From: Solirubrobacteraceae bacterium
Lineage (GTDB): Bacteria; Actinomycetota; Thermoleophilia; Solirubrobacterales; Solirubrobacteraceae
Length of the DNA: 64,000 nucleotides
Reading direction: 5' to 3'
NCBI GenBank assembly: GCA_025449845.1
Contig: JANWIP010000005.1
Span: 62,001-126,000, forward strand
The position numbers and the translations under genes were made by a program. The notes beneath the pieces are model-generated. The model was not told the origin of the DNA, ran no database searches, and saw only the letters and a list, made by a program, of their open reading frames with translations. Shown here piece by piece: positions 16,015-25,256 of this stretch. Every line of letters starts with the position of its first letter. Positions within the stretch are counted from its first letter, which is position 1.

Positions 16015-16455
16015 GTGGCTTTCCGCGGTACCTACGACCACACCCTCGACGCTAAGAACCGCCTTACGGTTCCGGCTCGTTACCGCGCAACGCTGGCCGA
16101 GGGGGTCGTCCTGGCAATGCCCGTCGATCAGAAGCCGTGCGTGGGCGTGTGGCGCCCTGAGGACTACGAGCGCTACAGCGAACGGGCACTGGCCGAGCTG
16201 CCGCCGCTCTCCCCGCGCCTGGCCGAGCTTGAGCGCTTCTTTTACGGCAGCTCCCACGACGCCGACCTCGATGCCGCCGGGCGCATCATGGTGCCGGGCT
16301 TCCTCGGCGAGCACGCAGGCCTGGCCAAGGAGGTCGTGGTCGTTGGCGCGGGCGACCGCCTGGAGCTGTGGGATCGCGACCGCTGGAACGAGCACCGACC
16401 GACGCTGCTGGGCGGCGTCGCGGAGATAACGGCACGTGTCGACCACACTGACTGA
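16015..16455 (+). CDS. mraZ: Transcriptional regulator / division cluster protein MraZ
   Basis: A 146-residue AbrB-like DNA-binding protein that opens the dcw cluster. Both halves of the duplicated fold are visible: YDHTLDAKNRLTVPARYR at the N-terminus and HDADLDAAGRIMVPGFL in the middle. GTG start with AGGAG nine bases upstream. It represses its own promoter in E. coli; TGGGN repeats found upstream here fit that role. It overlaps rsmH by 20 bases. Confidence 0.95.
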   Translation: MAFRGTYDHTLDAKNRLTVPARYRATLAEGVVLAMPVDQKPCVGVWRPEDYERYSERALAELPPLSPRLAELERFFYGSSHDADLDAAGRIMVPGFLGEHAGLAKEVVVVGAGDRLELWDRDRWNEHRPTLLGGVAEITARVDHTD

Positions 16456-17410
16456 CATGCCCTCCACGCACATTCCCGTACTGGCAGGGGAGCTGCTGCG
16501 GGTCCTGCACCCGGCCCGTGGCCAGACCGCGATCGACTGCACCTTCGGCGGTGGCGGCCATGCGCGCATGGTGGCCGAACGCCTCGGCGAGGACGGGACG
16601 CTGATCGCGATCGACCGTGACCCTTTGGCGCGAGAACGCTGCGAGGCGCTTGCCGAGGAAGTCGTTTGCGAGGTGCGCTTCATCCACGGTGGCTACGCAG
16701 AGGCACTGGAAGGACTGGCACAAGAGGGGATACGCGCCGACATGGCCTATTTCGACCTCGGCATGTCCTCGATGCAGGTTGATACGCGCGAGCGCGGCTT
16801 CTCCTACTCCTACGAGGCGCCCCTCGATATGCGCATGGACCCCTCGCAGGAGCTCGACGCGCGCGCGATCGTGGCCGAATGGGACCAGCGTCAGCTCACC
16901 GGCGTGCTGCGCGACTTCGGCGAGGAGCGCCACGCTGGGGCGATTGCACGCGCGATCGTGCGGCGGCGCGCGCAGCATCCGATCGACACCACGCTTGAGC
17001 TGGTGGACGTGATCAACTCCGCCATCCCCACCCCCGCACGCTTCGCGGGCAGCCATCCCGCCAAGCGCGTCTTCCAGGCGCTGCGCATCGCGGTCAACGA
17101 CGAGCTCGGCCAGCTCGACCGTGCGCTGCCGCTGGCGTGGGAGATGCTGCGCGAGGGCGGTGTGCTTGCCGCGATTGCTTTCCATTCGCTGGAGGACCGG
17201 CGCGTCAAGCGCTTCATGGTCGCTCGCGCGCAGGGCTGCATCTGCCCGCCAGACCTTCCGGTATGCGCCTGTGGGCATGAGCCCGAGGCAACGCTGTTGA
17301 CCCGTCGGGCGATCATGCCTTCTGCCGAGGAGATCGCGCGCAACCCACGTTCCTCCTCCGCGCGCCTGCGTGGAGCCTGCAAGTTGATCGATACAGGAGG
17401 TCAGGCATGA
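16436..17410 (+). CDS. rsmH: 16S rRNA (cytosine1402-N4)-methyltransferase
   Basis: Methylates C1402 of 16S rRNA near the decoding centre using SAM. Signature blocks: HIPVLAGELL at the N-terminus, DCTFGGGGHARM (SAM-binding motif I), YFDLGMSSMQVD, and the C-terminal FHSLEDRRVKRFM. Length 324 is typical. GTG 16436 is taken as start because GGAGA precedes it by about 10 bases; ATG 16457 is possible. It overlaps the next gene by four bases. Confidence 0.95.
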   Translation: MSTTLTDMPSTHIPVLAGELLRVLHPARGQTAIDCTFGGGGHARMVAERLGEDGTLIAIDRDPLARERCEALAEEVVCEVRFIHGGYAEALEGLAQEGIRADMAYFDLGMSSMQVDTRERGFSYSYEAPLDMRMDPSQELDARAIVAEWDQRQLTGVLRDFGEERHAGAIARAIVRRRAQHPIDTTLELVDVINSAIPTPARFAGSHPAKRVFQALRIAVNDELGQLDRALPLAWEMLREGGVLAAIAFHSLEDRRVKRFMVARAQGCICPPDLPVCACGHEPEATLLTRRAIMPSAEEIARNPRSSSARLRGACKLIDTGGQA

Positions 17411-18165
17411 CGCCGCCCGCCGCCGCAGCAGCCATTCCCGCAACCAGGCCAGCCCCGGCACGCCGAGGTGCGCCGGCAGTGCCGGCACGCCCCGCCCGCC
17501 CGGGTCGCACTGCTCCCAGCCGGCCGCGCCGCAGCGCTGCACCGGCCCGGCGCCAGGGGCGTGCGGCCGAGGCTGCCGCTGCGCTTGCCCCCACACGCCT
17601 GCTGGACCGCCTGATCCGCAGCCGCAGCTGGATCGGCGTGGTCGCCTTTGCACTGATCGGCATCGTTGCGATGCAGCTGTGGCTGCTCAAGCTCAATGGC
17701 GGCATCGGTCGCGCGATCGAGCATGAGGGACTGCTACAGCGCGAGAACGCCGTGCTCAGTGCCGAAAACTCCTCGATGTCCGCCGGTGATCTGATCGAGG
17801 GCCAAGCGGTGGCCAGCGGCATGAGGATCGTCGCGCCAGGCTCGCTCATCTTCTTGCGTGCGCGTGGGTCGATGGACGAACGCCTCGCAGCGGCCAGGCT
17901 TGCGCGGCCTGTGCAGACGCCGGCACAGAGCGAAAGCGCCACGTCCACGCCCACGGCATCGACCACCGAAAGCACCTCAACAGCTACGCCCACCGAAGGC
18001 AGCACGCAGACGACGGTGCAGAACGCGGCCCCTGCCACCACGAGCGCCGAAACCGCTGCTCCCACAGCCACCACGGGCGCCGAAACCGCTGCTCCCACAG
18101 CCACCACGGGCGCCGAAACCACGGCTCCCACAGCCACCCCGACAACGCCCGAAGCGGGCGGCTAG
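17407..18165 (+). CDS. ftsL: FtsL-like divisome protein with repeat tail
   Basis: Position between rsmH and ftsI and its layout identify an FtsL-type protein: a basic Pro/Ala-rich cytoplasmic N-terminus (1-70), one membrane segment (about 75-95, WIGVVAFALIGIVAMQLWLL), then a short coiled coil (about 104-125, EHEGLLQRENAVLSAEN). FtsL works with FtsB and FtsQ to activate FtsWI. At 252 residues it is about twice the usual length because of a Thr/Pro/Ala/Ser-rich extracellular tail from about 168, including three copies of an 11-residue unit. FtsL is poorly conserved, so assignment rests on context and topology. Confidence 0.78.
   Translation: MTPPAAAAAIPATRPAPARRGAPAVPARPARPGRTAPSRPRRSAAPARRQGRAAEAAAALAPTRLLDRLIRSRSWIGVVAFALIGIVAMQLWLLKLNGGIGRAIEHEGLLQRENAVLSAENSSMSAGDLIEGQAVASGMRIVAPGSLIFLRARGSMDERLAAARLARPVQTPAQSESATSTPTASTTESTSTATPTEGSTQTTVQNAAPATTSAETAAPTATTGAETAAPTATTGAETTAPTATPTTPEAGG
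18046..18144 (+). repeat. 33-bp in-frame tandem repeat in ftsL (3 copies)
   Basis: Three head-to-tail units of 33 bases encoding A-E-T-A-A-P-T-A-T-T-G; the first two are nearly identical and the third has drifted. The near identity at the DNA level implies recent duplication and possible length variation between strains. Confidence 0.85.
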
Positions 18166-18168
18166 CCG

Positions 18169-19827
18169 GTGCCGGGGGTCCAACGCCGGATAGGGGCGCT
18201 GTTCGGGGTGTTCTTCCTGCTGCTGGTGTTGGCGGCGGGACGCACTCTCTACCTGGGCTCCCTGCACAGCGCAACCCTGCGGCGGGCGGCCCGCAGCCAG
18301 CAGCTGACCTACGAAAAAGTGCCCGCCCAGCGGGGCACGATCACCGATCGCAATGGCGTGGACCTGGCGATCTCCGAACCGGCAGAGGATGTCTCGGCAA
18401 CGCCTTACCTGATCAAGGACCCACTAAAGGCCTCGCAGCAGCTGGCGCCGCTACTGGGTCGCTCCCAGGCGCAGGTGCTGGCGCGGCTGAGCCAGCATTC
18501 AGGCTTCGTCTACCTTGCCCGCGCGCTGCCCGCAACGCGGGCGCGACAGGTGATGGGGCTGAAGCTCGAAGGCATCCAAGGCACCCCGACGATGCGCCGC
18601 GTGTACCCGCGCGGCACACTGGCGGCGCAGGTGCTGGGCCTGGTGGGCAGCGAAGGTCACGCGCTTGGCCTCGAGTACTCGCTGGGCAGCGTGCTCGCAG
18701 GCAAGATCGGTGAACGGCGGGTGGTGAGTGATGCGATCGGCCAGCCGGTATCAATCGAGGAAGTCCACCACGAGGTGCCGGGCGCGCGTGTGGCGCTGAC
18801 GTTGGACGCCAACATCCAGCAGCGCACCGAAGATGTGCTGGGGGCGGTGGGACTCAAGTTTCACCCCAAGGACGCCACGGCGATCGTGATGGACCCCAAC
18901 ACCGGAGCGATCCTGTCGATGGCCAACTGGCCACAGGTCAACGCCAACGACCCCGCTGGGTCATCCCCGGAAGCGCTTGAGAACCGCGCGGTGGGCTTCG
19001 ACTACGAACCTGGCTCGACCTTCAAGTCAATGACGGTCTCGGCGGCCTTGCAGGAAGGGCTCATCACGCCATCCACCGGCTTTGAAATACCCGACCAGAT
19101 ACAGGTCGCCGACCGCACTATTCATGACGACACCGAACACCCTGGCGAGTCGCTGACAACGGCGCAGATCCTGGCGCAATCGAGCAACGTGGGCGCCGTG
19201 AAGATCGGCTTGCTGGAGGGTGCCAACCGCTTCAGCCAGTGGGTGCGCCGCTTCGGCTTTGGCGCGCACACCGGCATCGATCTGCCTGGCGAGGAGATCG
19301 GGCTGGTGCCATCGCTGAGCCACTACTCGGGCTCCTCCATGGGCAACCTGCCGATCGGCCAGGGCGAGTCGGTGACGCCGATTCAGATGGCGACTGCCTA
19401 CTCCGCGATCGCCAACGGCGGCATCCTGCGCGCCCCGCACATCGTGCGCTCAATCGAAGGTAAGTCCACGCCTGATCCTGCGGGCCGGCGTGTGATCTCA
19501 TCGACAACTTCCGCCGAGCTGCGCCGCATGCTGGAAGGGGTGCTGGCGCCGGGGGGCACCGCCAGCGAGGTCTCGATCCCCGGCTACAAGCTGGCGGGCA
19601 AGACGGGCACTGCCAACAAGGTTGACCCCATGACGGGCGAATATTCCAAGAGAGCCTACGTGGCCTCATTCATGGGCTTCGCGCCGGCGTCCGATCCAAA
19701 GCTGCTGTGCGCGGTAATCATCGATGAACCGCAATCTGGCTCGATCTTCGGCGGTGTCGTGGCTGCGCCGGCCTTCGGGCAGATCATGTCCTTCGCATTG
19801 CCCTATCTGGGCATCCCGCCGGGCTGA
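18169..19827 (+). CDS. ftsI: Septal peptidoglycan transpeptidase (PBP3/FtsI type)
   Basis: Class B penicillin-binding protein that cross-links septal wall. A membrane anchor (about 8-28), a dimerisation domain with RGTITDRNG at 55-63, and a transpeptidase domain with all three catalytic motifs: SxxK at 283-286 (STFK), SxN at 338-340 (SSN) and KTGT at 478-481. Length 552 is normal. GTG start, 3 bases after the ftsL stop. It partners with FtsW encoded downstream. Confidence 0.95.
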   Translation: MPGVQRRIGALFGVFFLLLVLAAGRTLYLGSLHSATLRRAARSQQLTYEKVPAQRGTITDRNGVDLAISEPAEDVSATPYLIKDPLKASQQLAPLLGRSQAQVLARLSQHSGFVYLARALPATRARQVMGLKLEGIQGTPTMRRVYPRGTLAAQVLGLVGSEGHALGLEYSLGSVLAGKIGERRVVSDAIGQPVSIEEVHHEVPGARVALTLDANIQQRTEDVLGAVGLKFHPKDATAIVMDPNTGAILSMANWPQVNANDPAGSSPEALENRAVGFDYEPGSTFKSMTVSAALQEGLITPSTGFEIPDQIQVADRTIHDDTEHPGESLTTAQILAQSSNVGAVKIGLLEGANRFSQWVRRFGFGAHTGIDLPGEEIGLVPSLSHYSGSSMGNLPIGQGESVTPIQMATAYSAIANGGILRAPHIVRSIEGKSTPDPAGRRVISSTTSAELRRMLEGVLAPGGTASEVSIPGYKLAGKTGTANKVDPMTGEYSKRAYVASFMGFAPASDPKLLCAVIIDEPQSGSIFGGVVAAPAFGQIMSFALPYLGIPPG

Positions 19828-19941
19828 CCCGGCGGAGCTGATCCGCAGGCTCAGGGTGCCGAGCCGGAAACTAGACTCATCTCCTTGCCACTCTTGATCA
19901 TGACCCATACTGGGGCCTGGCCGCTCTGGGCATGAGAGACG

Positions 19942-21429
19942 ATGAGACTCGCTGAGCTGATTCCCACGGCTGCTCCCGGCTCTGAGGCCGTGGAGATCGC
20001 GGCGCTTGCCTACGACAGCCGCCAGGTGAAGCCCGGCGCACTGTTCTTCTGCGTCACGGGAGAGCACAGCGACGGTCACGACTTCGCTGCGCAGGCCGTG
20101 CGCGACGGGGCGGTGGCGCTGGTGGTGGAGCGCTCCTTGGATCTGGGAGTGCCCGAAGTGCTCGTGCCCTCTGCACGTGCGGCAATGGGTCCGGTGGCGG
20201 CGCGTTTTCACGGCGATCCCTCGGCAGAGCTGCGTGTGGTCGGGGTGACGGGCACCAATGGCAAGACCACCACCGCTTATCTGCTGCGCGCGCTGCTGGA
20301 AGCGACGGGCGAGCGCTGTGGCCTGCTGGGCACGGTCGCATCGGTCATAGCGGGTGTCGAGCGGCCGGTCACCCACACGACGCCTGAGGCGATCGAGCTG
20401 CAGAGCGCCTTTCGCGCGATGCTCGACGGAGGAGAGAGCGCCTGTGCGATGGAGGTCTCATCGCATTCCCTGGAGATGGGACGCGTGGATGGCATCCACT
20501 TCGCCGCGGCCATCTTTACGAATCTCACCCAGGACCATCTCGACTTCCACGCCGACATGGAGCAGTACTTCCAGGCCAAGCGGCGGCTCTTTATGCCGGA
20601 GCCCACGCTGGAGTCATCCGCGCCCAGCAAGCCACCTGCGATCGTCGTCGTCAACATCGATGATCCCTACGGACAGCGACTGGCCGCGGAGTTGCCGGGT
20701 GCCGTGAGCTTTGCGATCAAGAGTCAGGCTGACTACTGCGCCCGCGATGTGCGCATGGACTTCTCTGGGTGCCGCTTTGCGCTTGAGACCCCGGAGGGGG
20801 AACGTTCGGTCGCATTGCCGCTGCCCGGGCGTTTCAACGTCGCCAACGCGCTGGCCGCGCTGGCAGCCAGTCACACGATGGGCGCCGATCTGGACACGCT
20901 CGTGGCCGCGTTGGAGCGTGGCGTGCGTGTGCCTGGACGTTTTGAGCCGGTGCAGGAGGGACAGGACTTTGCGGTGCTCGTGGACTACGCGCACACCCCG
21001 GATTCGCTTGAGAACGTGCTGCGTGCGGCTCGCGAGCTAGCCCGAGGACGGGTGGTGTGCGTGTTCGGTGCCGGCGGCGACCGCGATCGCGGTAAGCGAC
21101 CCTTGATGGGTGAGATCGCGGCGCGTTTGGCCGACGTGGTCGTGGTCACCTCCGACAACCCTCGCTCCGAGTCTCCTGAGGCGATCGTGGCGGAGATTGT
21201 GGCGGGGATTGATAGGAGCGAGACGGTGCAGGTGGCGGTTGATCGCCGCGCCGCCATTAAGCAGGCGATCGCCTTGGCTCGTACGGATGACGTAGTGGTG
21301 ATTGCGGGTAAGGGCCACGAGCAGGGGCAGGAGTTCGAGGGCGGTCACAAGCTGCCGTTCGATGACGTCACCGTCGCGCGAGAAGCGCTGCGGGCGCAAA
21401 GCGGGCACGCGGCAGAGGCAGCCGCGTGA
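19942..21429 (+). CDS. murE: UDP-MurNAc-L-Ala-D-Glu:meso-diaminopimelate ligase
   Basis: Adds the third residue of the peptidoglycan stem peptide. The ATP site GVTGTNGKTTT is near residue 103, and SSHSLEMGRVDG and LTQDHLDFH follow. The specificity motif is DNPR (DNPRSESPE, about residue 411), which marks meso-diaminopimelate rather than lysine addition; that fits an actinobacterial wall. Length 495. It is separated from ftsI by 114 bases without an obvious promoter. Confidence 0.96.
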   Translation: MRLAELIPTAAPGSEAVEIAALAYDSRQVKPGALFFCVTGEHSDGHDFAAQAVRDGAVALVVERSLDLGVPEVLVPSARAAMGPVAARFHGDPSAELRVVGVTGTNGKTTTAYLLRALLEATGERCGLLGTVASVIAGVERPVTHTTPEAIELQSAFRAMLDGGESACAMEVSSHSLEMGRVDGIHFAAAIFTNLTQDHLDFHADMEQYFQAKRRLFMPEPTLESSAPSKPPAIVVVNIDDPYGQRLAAELPGAVSFAIKSQADYCARDVRMDFSGCRFALETPEGERSVALPLPGRFNVANALAALAASHTMGADLDTLVAALERGVRVPGRFEPVQEGQDFAVLVDYAHTPDSLENVLRAARELARGRVVCVFGAGGDRDRGKRPLMGEIAARLADVVVVTSDNPRSESPEAIVAEIVAGIDRSETVQVAVDRRAAIKQAIALARTDDVVVIAGKGHEQGQEFEGGHKLPFDDVTVAREALRAQSGHAAEAAA

Positions 21430-22871
21430 TCGACTGGGACGCGGCGCGTCTCGCCCAGGCCGCCGGTGCACGTCTGCTGACCGAGGCGGGACGGGACATA
21501 CCGCGCGCCACGGGACCGAACCCGGCGCTGACAACGCGAACGGGTCCAAGGCGGGCCACCATCGATTCACGCCAGGTGCAGCCGGGCGACCTGTTCATCG
21601 GGCTTGCCGGTGAGCGCGAGGACGGCGGCCTGTATGCCAGACAGGCGCTCCAGGCAGGCGCCTGGGGTGTGCTTGTAATACCTGAGCACGCCGAGGCACT
21701 TGCCGCTGACGCTCCAGGCACGGCAGCCGGGTCTCTTGCGGCCAATGCACAAGGCGCGGTGCTGGTCCATCCCGATCCGCTTGCCGCCTTGCAGGCGCTG
21801 GCCAGCGCCTGGCGGCAGAAGCTGGGTGCCAAGGTCGTGGCGATCACCGGTTCCACCGGCAAGACCTCCACCAAGGACATTCTCGCCGCTGTGTTGAGCG
21901 GACAGCTGCGCACGGTGGCGAGCCCGCAGAATCTCAATACCGAGATTGGCCTGCCCTTGGCGGTGCTGGCGGCGCCGCCCGGCACAGAGGCACTCGTGCT
22001 TGAGATGGCGATGCGCGGCCCGGGCCAGATCGCGGAGCTGATGGAGATCGCACAGCCCGATGTTGGGCTGATCGTCAACGTGGGCCCTGTACACCTTGAG
22101 CTGCTGGGTTCCTTGGAGGCGGTGGCCGCGGCGAAGGCAGAGTTGATCGCTGGCCTGAAGGCCGGCAGCACGGTGGTATTGCCATATGGCGAGCCGCTGC
22201 TGGCGCCGCACCTCCGCGAGGACCTGCGCACCGTCACCTTTGGCGATGGCGGAAACGTGCGCCTGCTCGCCCAAGGGGCCGGGGAGATCGTGGTGGGCAT
22301 CGACGACAAGCGCATCACGCTGCGGCCTTCCTTCGCCCAGTCCCATAACCTGCGCAACCTGCTGGCCGCGGTTGCTGGCGCACGCGCACTGGGCGTCACC
22401 CCCGAGGGCAGAGTGGAGGTGGCCTTCTCAGCGCTGCGCGGCCAACGCATCGCGCTCCAGGATGACATTGTGCTGATCGACGACTGCTACAACGCCAACC
22501 CGATGTCGATGCGCGCGGCGCTCGACGATCTCGCCGCCAGCGCGCCGGCCAGGCGCGTGGCGGTGCTGGGCGACATGCTCGAGCTGGGCTCGGGCGAGAA
22601 GGACTACCACCGCGAGGTCGGGGCATATGCGCAAGAGCGGGGCGTCGAGCTGCTGCTGACCGTCGGCCCGTTGGCGGCCGCGATGGGGGAGGGATTTCAA
22701 GCCGGAGAAATCCACTGCGTGACCGACGCTGCCGCGGCCGCAAAGCTGTTGCCCACGCTGTTGCGCTCGCAGGACACCGTGCTGGTGAAGGGCTCACGCG
22801 GCGTGGGGCTTGAGCGAGTGGGGCAAATACTTGAAGAGGCGACGCCAACACTGAGCAGCGAGGAGAGCTGA
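21426..22871 (+). CDS. murF: UDP-MurNAc-tripeptide:D-Ala-D-Ala ligase
   Basis: Adds the D-Ala-D-Ala dipeptide to complete the pentapeptide precursor. ATP site ITGSTGKTSTKD at about residue 140, family block TIDSRQVQPGDLF near the N-terminus, and DDCYNANPMSM around residue 356. Its 481 residues are normal. The GTG start overlaps the murE stop (GTGA). Confidence 0.95.
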   Translation: MIDWDAARLAQAAGARLLTEAGRDIPRATGPNPALTTRTGPRRATIDSRQVQPGDLFIGLAGEREDGGLYARQALQAGAWGVLVIPEHAEALAADAPGTAAGSLAANAQGAVLVHPDPLAALQALASAWRQKLGAKVVAITGSTGKTSTKDILAAVLSGQLRTVASPQNLNTEIGLPLAVLAAPPGTEALVLEMAMRGPGQIAELMEIAQPDVGLIVNVGPVHLELLGSLEAVAAAKAELIAGLKAGSTVVLPYGEPLLAPHLREDLRTVTFGDGGNVRLLAQGAGEIVVGIDDKRITLRPSFAQSHNLRNLLAAVAGARALGVTPEGRVEVAFSALRGQRIALQDDIVLIDDCYNANPMSMRAALDDLAASAPARRVAVLGDMLELGSGEKDYHREVGAYAQERGVELLLTVGPLAAAMGEGFQAGEIHCVTDAAAAAKLLPTLLRSQDTVLVKGSRGVGLERVGQILEEATPTLSSEES

Positions 22872-23836
22872 TGGGGCGCGTTCTGATCGGGGGGACAGCC
22901 GCGCTGCTGATCTGCATCTTCCTGAGCCCCAAGTTCATCGAGTTCCTGCGCCGCCGCGAGTTCGGCCAGCAGATCCGCGCGGAGGGACCGGAGGGCCATC
23001 ATCAGAAGGCCGGCACACCGACGATGGGCGGGGTGATCATCTTCCTGGCGATCTCCATCCCCTTCCTGATCCTCTCAAGCTACGACTGGCGCTCGGTGGG
23101 GGTGTTCGGCGCGGCGGTGGCCTGCGCGCTGCTGGGCTTCGCCGATGACTACACCAAACTCGTCAGGCGTCGCTCGCTTGGCCTGCGCGGGCGCACCAAG
23201 CTGATAGTGACGATCGCGATCTCGCTCGGCCTCTGGTTCATTGCCAGCCATGAGGCGCACCTGGCCAGCACGCTGCGACTGCGCTTCGTCGATTACCAGG
23301 TAGACCTGGGTCCTTTCTACCCGGTGCTGATCTACCTGGTGGTGGCGGGCACCACCAGTGGCGTGAACCTCACCGATGGCCTCGATGGGCTCGCGGCCGG
23401 CTGCACGGCGATCGTGCTGCTGGCGTACATCGGCATCACCTTCGTGGCCACCGACTACGACCTGGCGATGCTGGCTGGCTGCGTGGTGGGCGCCTGCGTG
23501 GGCTTTCTATGGTTCAACGCCTTTCCCGCCACGATCTTCATGGGTGACACTGGCGCACTGGGATTAGGCGGCGCGATTGCGGGCCTGGCGGTGATGACCA
23601 AGACGGAGGTGCTGCTGATCCTGCTCGGCGGCATCTTCGTGATCGAGGCCTTGTCCGTGGTGATCCAGGTGGTCTCCTTCCAGACGACGCGCAAGCGCGT
23701 CTTCCTGATGGCACCCATACACCACCATTTCGAGCTGCGTGCGTGGTCGGAGACGAAGATCATTCTGCGCTTTTGGATCGTCGCTGCGATCTGCGCCGCG
23801 ATCGGCTTCACGCTCTACCACTCAAGCCTGCATTGA
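22871..23836 (+). CDS. mraY: Phospho-MurNAc-pentapeptide transferase
   Basis: Polytopic membrane enzyme that forms lipid I on undecaprenyl phosphate. Conserved cytosolic loops are all seen: HHQKAGTPTMGG, the aspartate pair FADDYTKL, NLTDGLDGLA, FMGDTGALGLGG and APIHHHFE. About ten hydrophobic segments in 321 residues. The ATG shares a base with the murF stop. Confidence 0.96.
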   Translation: MGRVLIGGTAALLICIFLSPKFIEFLRRREFGQQIRAEGPEGHHQKAGTPTMGGVIIFLAISIPFLILSSYDWRSVGVFGAAVACALLGFADDYTKLVRRRSLGLRGRTKLIVTIAISLGLWFIASHEAHLASTLRLRFVDYQVDLGPFYPVLIYLVVAGTTSGVNLTDGLDGLAAGCTAIVLLAYIGITFVATDYDLAMLAGCVVGACVGFLWFNAFPATIFMGDTGALGLGGAIAGLAVMTKTEVLLILLGGIFVIEALSVVIQVVSFQTTRKRVFLMAPIHHHFELRAWSETKIILRFWIVAAICAAIGFTLYHSSLH

Positions 23837-25191
23837 AGCCCCGTCCACCGCTCCCGCCTGGGCCATTCCTGATCGTCGGTCTCGCCCGCTCGGGTATCGC
23901 GGCTGCGCTTGTGCTGAGCGGGCGTGGAGAGGAGGTCATCGGCGTTGATGCCGGCGCCCCGCAGGATCTCGGCGCACTGCGCGAGGAGGGCGTGGAGGTG
24001 CACCTGCAAGCTGACGGATTGCTGGAGTTGGAGCGCATAAGGGCGGTCATCAAGAGTCCCGGGGTGCCCGCGCAGGCGCCGGTCATCGCACAGGCGCGCG
24101 CACGAGGGATACCTGTGTTGGGCGAGCTGGAGCTGGCCTGGCGCCTGCTACCCAATGAATTCATCGCCGTTACAGGCACCAACGGTAAGACCACCACGAC
24201 GGAGCTGATCGGCCACATCCACCGCGAGGCTGGCCTGCCCGTAGCCGTTGCTGGCAATGTGGGCACGGCGCTCAGCAGCCTGATCGGCGAGCTGGAGCAG
24301 CAGACCACGATCGTCTGTGAGACCTCCTCCTTTCAGCTCGAAGACACCTCCGCTTTCGCGCCCGAGGCAGGGGTGCTGCTAAATCTCACACCCGACCACC
24401 TCAATCGTCATGGCACGATGCAGGCATATACGGCCGCCAAGCTTGAGATCTTTGCTCGCCAGGGCGCGGCGGACCTATCGGTGCTGCCTCTGCGTCCGCC
24501 AAACGATGGCCAAGAATCAAACACAAACGCTTGGCCGCCCAAAGGGATCGGTGGTCAGGCGCGGGGAGTGCTCTTCGGTGAAGGTCAGGGTGCCGATCTA
24601 TCAAAGCAAGACGGTCAGCTGTGGTGGCAAGGCCGATCTTTGATGCCTATCGATGAGCTGCGTATTCGCGGCGAGCACAATGTCGAGAACGCGATGGCCG
24701 CCGCCGCGGTCTGTCTCGCGCGGGGCGTGGAGCCCGACGCCGTGTGCCGCGGCCTGCGTACCTTCGGTGGCGTCGCGCACCGCCTGGAGGTGCTCGCCAG
24801 CCGCGACGGCGTGCTCTACGTCAACGATTCCAAGGCCACCAATGTCGCCTCCACGCTCGTCGCCCTACGCGCGTTTCCCGGGGCTGGCCTGCACCTGATC
24901 CTCGGAGGCCAAGGCAAGGATCAGGACTTCTTGCCACTGCGCGCGGCCGTCGAGCAGAGCTGTCGCGCGGTCTATCTGATCGGCGAAGACGCGCCGCTGA
25001 TCGCCACGGCGCTTGCGTCCGCCGGTGTGCCGCTGCACAGATGCGAGACGCTGGAGCGGGCGCTTGAAGCCGCGAGCGCCACGGCCACTGCTGGCGAGGT
25101 CATCCTGCTCTCCCCGGGCTGTGCCAGCTTTGACCAGTTCGCCGACTTCGAAGCTCGCGGCGAACGGTTCAGGGAGCTCGTGAGTAGGTAG
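23833..25191 (+). CDS. murD: UDP-MurNAc-L-alanine:D-glutamate ligase
   Basis: Adds D-glutamate to the stem peptide. N-terminal FLIVGLARSGIAAALVLSGRG, ATP site AVTGTNGKTTT, LTPDHLNRHGTM, and C-terminal VNDSKATN and SPGCASFDQF. The start is taken as the rare TTG at 23833, which overlaps the mraY stop (TTGA) and gives 452 residues; the frame has no other start between the mraY C-terminus and the conserved N-terminus. Confidence 0.93.
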   Translation: MKPRPPLPPGPFLIVGLARSGIAAALVLSGRGEEVIGVDAGAPQDLGALREEGVEVHLQADGLLELERIRAVIKSPGVPAQAPVIAQARARGIPVLGELELAWRLLPNEFIAVTGTNGKTTTTELIGHIHREAGLPVAVAGNVGTALSSLIGELEQQTTIVCETSSFQLEDTSAFAPEAGVLLNLTPDHLNRHGTMQAYTAAKLEIFARQGAADLSVLPLRPPNDGQESNTNAWPPKGIGGQARGVLFGEGQGADLSKQDGQLWWQGRSLMPIDELRIRGEHNVENAMAAAAVCLARGVEPDAVCRGLRTFGGVAHRLEVLASRDGVLYVNDSKATNVASTLVALRAFPGAGLHLILGGQGKDQDFLPLRAAVEQSCRAVYLIGEDAPLIATALASAGVPLHRCETLERALEAASATATAGEVILLSPGCASFDQFADFEARGERFRELVSR

Positions 25192-25218
25192 GGCTCCAAT
25201 CGGATCTCGACTGAGGGA

Positions 25219-25256
25219 GGCATCCGCCGCTCCCCGTCGAAGTGAGCGGGGATGCC
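25219..25256 (+). promoter_or_regulatory. Hairpin covering the ftsW ribosome site and start codon
   Basis: GGCATCC-G-CCGCTC pairs with GAGCGG-GGATGCC: 13 base pairs with a single bulged G and an 11-base loop. The purine-rich GAGCGGGG and the ATG at 25252 lie in the 3' arm, so the folded RNA would hide the ftsW start. It lies in the 60-base gap after murD. Confidence 0.5.

Noticed and set aside
16286..17653. 455-codon open frame antisense to mraZ/rsmH/ftsL
   Set aside because: Covers three well-identified genes on the other strand and shows no protein family features.
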